Made by a program: the position numbers and the translations under genes. Positions 42,374-49,030 of a stretch of 64,000 bases of DNA are shown in pieces. The notes under the pieces are model-generated. The model saw only the letters and a program-made list of their open reading frames with translations, had not been told where the DNA came from and did not search any database. Source of the DNA: Acidovorax sp. FHTAMBA (GTDB lineage Bacteria; Pseudomonadota; Gammaproteobacteria; Burkholderiales; Burkholderiaceae_C). Position 1 is the first letter of the stretch, and every line of letters begins with the position of its first letter. The stretch lies in assembly GCF_038958875.1 (NCBI RefSeq), contig NZ_CP152407.1, forward strand, positions 3,107,501 through 3,171,500, read 5' to 3'.

Positions 42374-44419
42374 ATGTACAGCACCGCATTCCTCGATCTG
42401 CCGCCCTTGCAAGCCGCCGCAGGTGAAGTCCACCTGCCAGGCTCCAAGAGCATCTCCAACCGGGTGCTGCTGCTCGCCGCGCTGAGCAATGGCACGACCA
42501 CCGTGAACGACCTGCTGGCGTCAGACGACACACGCGTGATGCTGGACGCGCTGCGCCAGATCGGCTGCACGGTGGATGAAGCAGGCAACACCGTGCGCAT
42601 CACCGGCCTGGGTGGCCGCCTGCCCCAGTCACCCGCCAAGCTCTTCATGGGCAATGCCGGCACCGCCATGCGCCCCCTCACGGCCGCGCTGGCGCTGCTG
42701 GGTGGTGAATTTGAGCTGTCGGGCGTTCCGCGCATGCACGAACGCCCTATTGGCGACCTGGTGGATGCACTGCGCCAGCTTGGCTGCCAGATCGACTACC
42801 TGGGCAACGACGGCTACCCGCCGTTGCGCATCGCCCACGCCAATGGCGTCCCGGCGCTGGCACTGGCTGCTCCCATCCGCGTGCGCGGCGATGTGTCCAG
42901 CCAGTTCCTGACCGCCCTGCTCATGGCATTGCCACTGGCGGCAGGCACGCAAAGCATCGTGATCGAGGTGGTGGGGGAGCTGATCTCCAAGCCGTACATC
43001 GCCATCACCCTCCAGCTTCTGGCACGCTTCGGCATCGTGGTCGAGCACCAGGACTGGCAGCGGTTCACGATTGCAGCGGGCAGCCGCTACCAGTCGCCCG
43101 GCACCATCCATGTTGAGGCGGATGCCTCATCTGCTAGTTATTTCATAGCGCTTGGCGCAATCACATCAAGCGCTGACGGCCAAAATGGCATCAAGATTCA
43201 GGGCGTGGGCCTCGATTCGATCCAGGGCGACATCCGTTTTGTCGATGCCGCCCGCGCCATGGGTGCGGTGGTCACCGGTGGTCCCAACTGGCTGCACATC
43301 CAGCGGGGTGAACCGGGCCAGGGCTGGCCACTCAAGGCCATCGACCTGGACTGCAACCACATCCCCGATGCCGCGATGACGCTGGCCGTGATGGCGCTGT
43401 ATGCCGAGGGCACTACCACGCTGCGCAACATTGCCAGCTGGCGCGTGAAGGAAACCGACCGCATCGCCGCCATGGCCACCGAGCTGCGCAAGCTCGGAGC
43501 CACGGTGGAAGAAGGGGCGGATTTCATCCGCGTCACGCCACCCGCCGAAGCCCAAGACTGGAAAGCGGCCAGCATCCACACCTACGACGACCACCGAGTG
43601 GCCATGTGCTTCTCGCTGGCGGCGTTCAACCCGGCGGGCGTGCCCGTGCGCATCGAAGACCCCAAGTGCGTGGCCAAGACCTTTCCCGACTACTTCGAGA
43701 CGCTGTTCTCCGTGTCGCACGCGGCCACCGACCGGGTGCCGGTGATCTGCATTGACGGCCCCACGGCCTCGGGCAAGGGCACGGTGGCCGCCGCCGTGGC
43801 ACAACGGCTGGGTTATCGTTTTCTGGACTCGGGCGCCATGTACCGCATCACCGCACTGGCCGCCCTTCGTGCCGGTCTGAAGATCGACGCAGGGCATGAG
43901 GCCCGCATTGCCCAGATGGCCGAAACCCTGCCCGTGCGCTTCGAGGCCGGCCGGGTGTGGCTGGGAAGCGACGACGTCACGGAGGCCATCCGCACCGAAG
44001 AGGCCGGCATGAACGCCTCGCGCGTGTCCGCCCTGCCCGCCGTGCGGCAGGCGTTGGTGGCGCTGCAGCACAGCTTCCGGCGCCTGCCGGGGCTGGTGGC
44101 TGACGGTCGTGACATGGGCACCGTGATCTTCCCCGAGGCCCCTTTGAAGGTCTACCTGACGGCCAGCGCCGCCTGCCGCGCAGAGCGGCGTTATAAACAG
44201 TTGATTTCAAAGGGTTTTTCGGCTAGTATCGACGACCTTCGCGCGGACCTTGAAGCGCGTGACCTGCGAGATAGCTCTCGCCCGGTTGCACCCCTCAAGC
44301 CCGCGCAGGACGCTCTGGTCCTGGACAACTCCCATTTGACGATTGATGAAGCCGTCGAACAGGTGCTGACCTGGTGGCAAGAGCGCCAGCCCTTTTCTGC
44401 AGCTGTGGCAAAGGGCTGA
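42374..44419 (+). CDS. aroA: Fused EPSP synthase / cytidylate kinase (AroA-Cmk)
   Basis: A 681-residue two-enzyme fusion. Residues about 1-445 are 3-phosphoshikimate 1-carboxyvinyltransferase of the shikimate pathway (LPGSKSISNRVLLLAAL, GNAGTAMRPLTAAL, SWRVKETDRIAAMA, TYDDHRVAMCFSLA). Residues about 453-680 are cytidylate kinase, which phosphorylates CMP and dCMP (CIDGPTASGKGTVAA, LDSGAMYRI, VADGRDMGTVIFP). No stop or internal start separates them. The ATG at 42374 was chosen. Residues about 253-272 are encoded by a copy of the dispersed palindromic repeat. rpsA follows, as cmk-rpsA does in many bacteria. Confidence 0.95.
   Translation: MYSTAFLDLPPLQAAAGEVHLPGSKSISNRVLLLAALSNGTTTVNDLLASDDTRVMLDALRQIGCTVDEAGNTVRITGLGGRLPQSPAKLFMGNAGTAMRPLTAALALLGGEFELSGVPRMHERPIGDLVDALRQLGCQIDYLGNDGYPPLRIAHANGVPALALAAPIRVRGDVSSQFLTALLMALPLAAGTQSIVIEVVGELISKPYIAITLQLLARFGIVVEHQDWQRFTIAAGSRYQSPGTIHVEADASSASYFIALGAITSSADGQNGIKIQGVGLDSIQGDIRFVDAARAMGAVVTGGPNWLHIQRGEPGQGWPLKAIDLDCNHIPDAAMTLAVMALYAEGTTTLRNIASWRVKETDRIAAMATELRKLGATVEEGADFIRVTPPAEAQDWKAASIHTYDDHRVAMCFSLAAFNPAGVPVRIEDPKCVAKTFPDYFETLFSVSHAATDRVPVICIDGPTASGKGTVAAAVAQRLGYRFLDSGAMYRITALAALRAGLKIDAGHEARIAQMAETLPVRFEAGRVWLGSDDVTEAIRTEEAGMNASRVSALPAVRQALVALQHSFRRLPGLVADGRDMGTVIFPEAPLKVYLTASAACRAERRYKQLISKGFSASIDDLRADLEARDLRDSSRPVAPLKPAQDALVLDNSHLTIDEAVEQVLTWWQERQPFSAAVAKG
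43132..43188 (+). repeat. Dispersed palindromic repeat, in-frame copy inside aroA
   Basis: Left flank ctgctagttatttcat, arms agcgctt and aagcgct (43147-43174, with a longer than usual loop), right flank gacggccaaaatgg. It is read without stops as YFIALGAITSSADGQNG. Confidence 0.55.
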
Positions 44420-44614
44420 CACCGTGGAGCCCTCGGGCTCCAGGCAGGTCTGCAAGGCCCTGCCACAGGCCCACGCCACCCCTCTCGCGCGCCAGCGCAC
44501 CGGTGGTGTGGATCGATAACCTAACCCGCGGCCCAGCCGCAAAAAACCACCGCAAACAGCTATAAAAACGACAGCAATGGTGCTGCCGGAATCCTGTTTG
44601 TGGCAAGGAAACAC

Positions 44615-46300
44615 ATGTCCGAATCTTTTGCCGCCCTTTTTGAAGAATCCTTGACGCGCACGGAAATGCGCCCAGGCGAAGTCATCACCGCTGAAGTCGT
44701 GCGCGTCGAGCACAACTTCGTGGTCGTGAACGCTGGCCTCAAGTCTGAAGCCTACGTGCCGCTGGAAGAGTTCAAGAACGACAAGGGCGAAGTCGAAGTC
44801 CAAGTGGGTGACTTCGTGTCGGTGGCCATTGGCTCCATCGAAAACGGCTACGGCGACACCATCCTGTCGCGCGACACCGCCAAGCGTCTGGCTTCGTGGA
44901 TGAGCCTGGAAAAGGCCCTGGAATCCGGCGAATTCGTCACTGGCACGACCAGCGGCAAGGTCAAGGGCGGTCTGACCGTTCTGGTCAACGGCATCCGCGC
45001 ATTCCTGCCCGGTTCGCTGATCGATACCCGTCCGATCAAGGATCTGACGCCGTACGAAAACAAGACCATGGAATTCAAGGTCATCAAGCTGGACCGCAAG
45101 CGCAACAACGTGGTGCTGAGCCGCCGCGCTGTGGTGGAAGCCTCCATGGGCGAAGAGCGCGCCAAGCTGATGGAAACCCTGAAGGAAGGCTCCATCGTTC
45201 AGGGCGTGGTCAAGAACATCACCGAATACGGTGCGTTCGTGGACCTGGGCGGCATCGACGGCCTGCTGCACATCACCGACATGGCATGGCGCCGCGTGCG
45301 TCACCCTTCCGAAGTGGTGACCGCTGGCCAGGAAATCACGGCCAAGATCCTGAAGTTCGATACCGAGAAGAACCGTGTCTCGCTGGGTCTGAAGCAGATG
45401 GGCGACGACCCATGGATGGGCGTGAACCGCCGCTACCCCCAAGGCACCCGCCTGTTCGGCAAGATCACGAACATTGCCGACTACGGCGCGTTCGTCGAAC
45501 TCGAACCCGGCATCGAAGGCCTGGTGCACGTGTCTGAAATGGACTGGACCAACAAGAACATCGCTCCCGCCAAGCTGGTTTCGCTGGGCGACGAAGTCGA
45601 AGTCATGGTCCTCGAAATCGACGAAGACAAGCGCCGCATCAGCCTGGGCATGAAGCAGTGCAAGGCCAACCCATGGCAAGAATTCGCACAGGACACGAAG
45701 CGCGGCGACCGCGTGAAGGGTCCTATCAAGTCGATCACCGACTTCGGCGTGTTCGTGGGCCTGGCTGCCGGCATCGACGGCCTGGTGCACCTGTCTGACC
45801 TCTCGTGGAACGAAGCTGGCGAAGCCGCAGTTCGTAACTACAAGAAGGGCCAGGAAGTGGAAGCGATCGTGCTGGCCGTGGACGTGGACCGCGAACGCAT
45901 CTCGCTGGGCATCAAGCAGCTCGACGGCGACCCATTCACGACCTTCGTGACCGTGAACGACAAGGGCCAGACGGTGACCGGCAAGGTCAAGACCGTGGAT
46001 GCCCGTGGCGCTGAAATCGACCTCGGCGAAGACATCGTGGGTTACCTGCGCGCTTCGGAAATCTCCCGCGACCGCGTGGAAGATGCCCGCAACGTGCTCA
46101 AGGAAGGCGACGAAGTCACGGCCGTGGTGGTGAACGTGGATCGCAAGACCCGCAACATCCAGCTGTCGATCAAGCAAAAGGACATGGCCGACGAACAAGG
46201 CGCCATGGCCAACCTGAGCCAGCAATCGAGCCGCGAAAGCGCCGGTACGACCAGCCTGGGCGCCCTGCTGCGCGCCAAGCTGGACAACTCGGAAAAGTAA
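44615..46300 (+). CDS. rpsA: 30S ribosomal protein S1
   Basis: The mRNA-binding protein of the 30S subunit. The 561-residue length and six consecutive S1 OB-fold domains match the family, with repeated motifs such as GVVKNITEYGAFVDLGGIDG, KITNIADYGAFVELEPGIEG and PIKSITDFGVFVGLAAGIDG. The ATG at 44615 (MSESFAALFEESL) has an aaggaaa ribosome-binding site. The 195-bp leader after aroA-cmk has room for its own promoter. Codon use is strongly biased, as expected for a highly expressed gene. A hairpin terminator at 46365-46392 follows. Confidence 0.98.
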   Translation: MSESFAALFEESLTRTEMRPGEVITAEVVRVEHNFVVVNAGLKSEAYVPLEEFKNDKGEVEVQVGDFVSVAIGSIENGYGDTILSRDTAKRLASWMSLEKALESGEFVTGTTSGKVKGGLTVLVNGIRAFLPGSLIDTRPIKDLTPYENKTMEFKVIKLDRKRNNVVLSRRAVVEASMGEERAKLMETLKEGSIVQGVVKNITEYGAFVDLGGIDGLLHITDMAWRRVRHPSEVVTAGQEITAKILKFDTEKNRVSLGLKQMGDDPWMGVNRRYPQGTRLFGKITNIADYGAFVELEPGIEGLVHVSEMDWTNKNIAPAKLVSLGDEVEVMVLEIDEDKRRISLGMKQCKANPWQEFAQDTKRGDRVKGPIKSITDFGVFVGLAAGIDGLVHLSDLSWNEAGEAAVRNYKKGQEVEAIVLAVDVDRERISLGIKQLDGDPFTTFVTVNDKGQTVTGKVKTVDARGAEIDLGEDIVGYLRASEISRDRVEDARNVLKEGDEVTAVVVNVDRKTRNIQLSIKQKDMADEQGAMANLSQQSSRESAGTTSLGALLRAKLDNSEK

Positions 46301-46364
46301 AGCGCTGACCCGTCAAGAAGTCTCTGCGCGATGACTCGTGCAAAGGCTCCTCATACGGTCAGAC

Positions 46365-46392
46365 AGCGGGCGCCTTGGCGCCCGCTCTTTTT
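46365..46392 (+). terminator. Hairpin terminator/attenuator between rpsA and ihfB
   Basis: A ten-base inverted repeat agcgggcgcc / ggcgcccgct followed by cttttt. It lies 45-72 bp before the ihfB start, so it may only partly separate the two genes. Confidence 0.75.
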
Positions 46393-46436
46393 ATGAAAGA
46401 CCTGCCCAGCGCAGCCCGCCCATGCCCCAAGATTCC

Positions 46437-46772
46437 ATGACCCGCTCAGACCTCGTCGAAGAACTGGCCGCCCGTTTCGGCCAGCTCACCCACCGCGATG
46501 CCGAATACGCCGTCAAGACCATTCTGGACGCCGTGGGTGAGGCCCTGGTGCGTGGGCACCGCATCGAAATCCGGGGCTTTGGCAGTTTCTCGGTCAACCA
46601 CCGACCGCCCCGCATGGGTCGCAACCCGCGCAGCGGTGAAGCGGTTGCCATTCCGGAAAAGCGTGTGCCCCATTTCAAGCCCGGCAAGGCCCTGCGGGAA
46701 GCCGTGGACAAGCGCACCGCTGAAATGGAAGAAAGCTCCGCGCCATCCGGGAGCACACTCATTCAAAAATAA
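46437..46772 (+). CDS. ihfB: Integration host factor subunit beta
   Basis: DNA-bending subunit that pairs with IhfA in recombination, replication and sigma-54 promoters. The 111-residue protein begins MTRSDLVEELAARFGQLTHR and has the beta-arm EIRGFGSFSVNHRPPRMGRNPRSGE and KPGKALREAVD. An in-frame ATG five codons upstream (46422) is possible; the chosen start matches the family. The C-terminal tail (about 18 residues, ending STLIQK) is longer than in E. coli, and the last codons run into the dispersed repeat. Confidence 0.95.
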   Translation: MTRSDLVEELAARFGQLTHRDAEYAVKTILDAVGEALVRGHRIEIRGFGSFSVNHRPPRMGRNPRSGEAVAIPEKRVPHFKPGKALREAVDKRTAEMEESSAPSGSTLIQK

Positions 46773-46815
46773 TAGCTGCTGGCGCTTTATGGATAAGCGC
46801 TGGAGCCATTTTTTA
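46771..46815 (+). repeat. Dispersed palindromic repeat after ihfB
   Basis: Left flank aataatagctgctg, arms gcgctt / aagcgc (46782-46800) with the outer bases ctgg on both sides, right flank agccatttttt. It begins at the ihfB stop codon, which lies in its left flank. Confidence 0.75.
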
Positions 46816-46893
46816 CCTTTATTTTTGCGTGCGACTACCGGGCCGCGCTTCAGGCCCCAAGCTCTTAGAATCGCCCCACCACTGGGGAGACCG

Positions 46894-47223
46894 ATGAAAT
46901 ACCTCCTGTGGCTGCTCAAGGCAGCCATTTTTTTTACGCTGTTTGCCTTCGCGCTGAACAACCAGCAGGACGCCACCGTGCACTTCTTTTTTGGCACGCA
47001 ATGGCGCGCACCACTGGTGCTGGTGGTGCTGACCGCCTTCTCTGCAGGCCTGGTAGTGGGTGTGCTGGGCATGGTGCCGCGCTGGTGGCGGCACCGCGCC
47101 GCTGCACGGCGTGCCCATGCAGCGGCGCCAGCGCCCACGCCAGGCGCATCTCCCGCAGCAGCCAGCCCCACGCCCCCCGCCCCGCCACCACCGCCAGACC
47201 TGCCTTCCGTCCATGGAATTTGA
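46894..47223 (+). CDS. lapA: LapA-domain membrane protein (DUF1049)
   Basis: A 109-residue inner-membrane protein with two helices (about 1-22 and 40-62), joined by NNQQDATVHFFFGTQWRAPL, and a Pro/Ala-rich cytoplasmic tail. Family members accompany LapB in control of lipopolysaccharide synthesis through FtsH and LpxC. The ATG at 46894 has a ggggaga ribosome-binding site. Its 3' end overlaps lapB by 11 bp, supporting co-expression. Confidence 0.88.
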   Translation: MKYLLWLLKAAIFFTLFAFALNNQQDATVHFFFGTQWRAPLVLVVLTAFSAGLVVGVLGMVPRWWRHRAAARRAHAAAPAPTPGASPAAASPTPPAPPPPPDLPSVHGI

Positions 47224-48370
47224 CCTGACCTGGATCCTGCTGGGTCTGCCCCTGGCCTTTGTGCTGGGCTGGCTGGCTTCGCGCTTTGACCTGCGCCAGC
47301 TGCGCGCCGAAAACCGCCGCGCGCCCAAGGCCTATTTCAAAGGCCTGAACTTCCTGCTCAACGAGCAGCAGGATCAGGCCATCGACGCCTTCATCGAGGC
47401 CGTGCAGAACGACCCCGACACGTCGGAGCTGCACTTTGCCCTGGGCAACCTCTTCCGCCGTCGGGGCGAATACGACCGCGCCGTGCGCGTGCACGAGCAC
47501 CTGCTCTCGCGCGGCGACCTCTCCCGCACCGACCGTGAACGCGCCCAGCACGCGCTGGCGCTTGACTTTCTCAAGGCCGGCTTGCTCGACCGCGCGGAAG
47601 AAGCCCTGCACCGCCTGGAAGGCACGCCCTTCGAGGCACAGGCCCGCCTGGCGCTGCTGGCCATTTATGAACGCTCACGCGACTGGCCCCATGCAGCCAC
47701 CATCGCCCGCAAGATGCACGACGCCGACCAGGGCGACTTCAGCACCCGCCAGGCCCACTACCTGTGCGAGCAGGCGCTGGCGCTGAGCGCCCAGGGCGAC
47801 CTGCCCGGCGCACAGGCCTTGCTGGAACAGGCCGTGGCAGCCGCCCCGGAAGCCGCACGCGCACGCATTGAGCTGGCGCGCCTGCAGCGCCTCATGGGCC
47901 AACCGGCGGCAGTGCTGGCCACACTCAAGGCCCTGGGCGAGCGCAACCCCTCCGCGCTGCCCCTGGCGGCGCCGCTGATGGTCGAGGCAGCCACGTCCAC
48001 AGGCCGCACCGACGAGGTCCACGCGCTGCTGCAGGCCCACTATGCGCAGGCCCCTTCGCTGGATGTGCTGGAGAGCATCGTGACCATGGAAGCCGCCGAT
48101 GAGGCTACCCGCCCCTCCGCCCGGCAGCGTTACGTGGAGCACCTGGACAAGGAACGCTCGCTGGTCGCCGCGGCGAAATGGCTGGCCACCGAGAAGCTGG
48201 AGCACGAAGAATTCCACCCGCAGATCCAGCGCGCGCTGGAGCACGCGGTCAAGCCCCTGACGCGCTACCGCTGCGCGGCCTGCGGGTTCGAGGCCCGCCA
48301 GCATTTCTGGCAATGCCCCGGTTGCCAGACCTGGGACAGCTATCCGGCACGCCGCGTGGAAGAGCTCTGA
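47213..48370 (+). CDS. lapB: Lipopolysaccharide assembly protein LapB (YciM)
   Basis: A 385-residue adaptor that in E. coli promotes FtsH-dependent turnover of LpxC. An N-terminal membrane anchor (about 5-20) is followed by tetratricopeptide repeats (about 40-330) and a C-terminal rubredoxin-like metal site with two CxxC pairs, CAAC (about 354-357) and CPGC (about 368-371). The start MEFDLTWILLGLPLAF is at the ATG at 47213, overlapping lapA. The membrane anchor and both metal knuckles are intact. Confidence 0.93.
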   Translation: MEFDLTWILLGLPLAFVLGWLASRFDLRQLRAENRRAPKAYFKGLNFLLNEQQDQAIDAFIEAVQNDPDTSELHFALGNLFRRRGEYDRAVRVHEHLLSRGDLSRTDRERAQHALALDFLKAGLLDRAEEALHRLEGTPFEAQARLALLAIYERSRDWPHAATIARKMHDADQGDFSTRQAHYLCEQALALSAQGDLPGAQALLEQAVAAAPEAARARIELARLQRLMGQPAAVLATLKALGERNPSALPLAAPLMVEAATSTGRTDEVHALLQAHYAQAPSLDVLESIVTMEAADEATRPSARQRYVEHLDKERSLVAAAKWLATEKLEHEEFHPQIQRALEHAVKPLTRYRCAACGFEARQHFWQCPGCQTWDSYPARRVEEL

Positions 48371-48481
48371 GCCCCTGAAACAACTGGCAACATGGCCTTG
48401 CCAGCCGTGGATAAGATGGCGCCGCGGCAACTCGATGCCGCGACAAAAACCATCACACCACACTCTCGGGGGAGCTTTATC

Positions 48482-48904
48482 GTGTTCAAGAAAATCCTGC
48501 TCATCATCACCATGCTGTACGCCGCTGCCGCTTTCGCAGCGGTGGACGTGAACAAAGCCACTGCGGCCGAACTGGACGGCATCAAGGGCATTGGCCCAGG
48601 CATCTCCACCCGTATCCTGGACGAACGCAAGAACGGCAATTTCAAGGACTGGAGTGACTTCATCGCCCGCATAGGCGGCGTAGGCGAGAAAACGGCGGCC
48701 AAATTCTCTGCCGAAGGTCTCACGGTCAATGGCAAGAAATTCAGCCAGACCGCCGCAGCCCGGTCCGATGCAAAAAATGCAAAGGGCGACAAGGAGGAAA
48801 AAGCCACCGGGAAAAAAGCTGGCAAGGATGACAAGACCGCCACTGCCGCTGCGACCACGCCGGCAAGCGCACCGGCCGCTGCGGCCAGTGCTACCAAAAA
48901 ATAA
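48482..48904 (+). CDS. ComEA-like helix-hairpin-helix DNA-binding protein
   Basis: A 140-residue exported protein. A GTG start at 48482 follows a GGGGGAG ribosome-binding site. The N-terminus is a hydrophobic signal (ILLIITMLYAAAAFA), then a double helix-hairpin-helix domain (about 17-75: VDVNKATAAELDGIKGIGPG and FIARIGGVGEKTAAKFSAEG), and a Lys/Ala-rich tail. ComEA proteins bind incoming DNA during natural transformation; short versions are widespread in betaproteobacteria. A terminator follows at 48924-48945. Confidence 0.87.
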   Translation: MFKKILLIITMLYAAAAFAAVDVNKATAAELDGIKGIGPGISTRILDERKNGNFKDWSDFIARIGGVGEKTAAKFSAEGLTVNGKKFSQTAAARSDAKNAKGDKEEKATGKKAGKDDKTATAAATTPASAPAAAASATKK

Positions 48905-48923
48905 GCACGTACCGCAGGCCCAC

Positions 48924-48945
48924 AGCCCGCTTCGGCGGGCTTTTT
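48924..48945 (+). terminator. Rho-independent terminator after the ComEA-like gene
   Basis: A seven-base stem agcccgc / gcgggct with a ttcg tetraloop, followed by five T. Confidence 0.9.
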
Positions 48946-49030
48946 ATTTGGTGCCTACACCCGCAAAACATGGAATGAAGGACTGTTTTGCCAAAAGGCT
49001 ATTGGCGCCAACCCCTAAAATAGCCCGCGC

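Noticed and set aside
44207..46225. A 672-codon open frame on the minus strand
   Set aside because: Antisense to cmk and rpsA; composition is typical of a shadow of a highly expressed gene.
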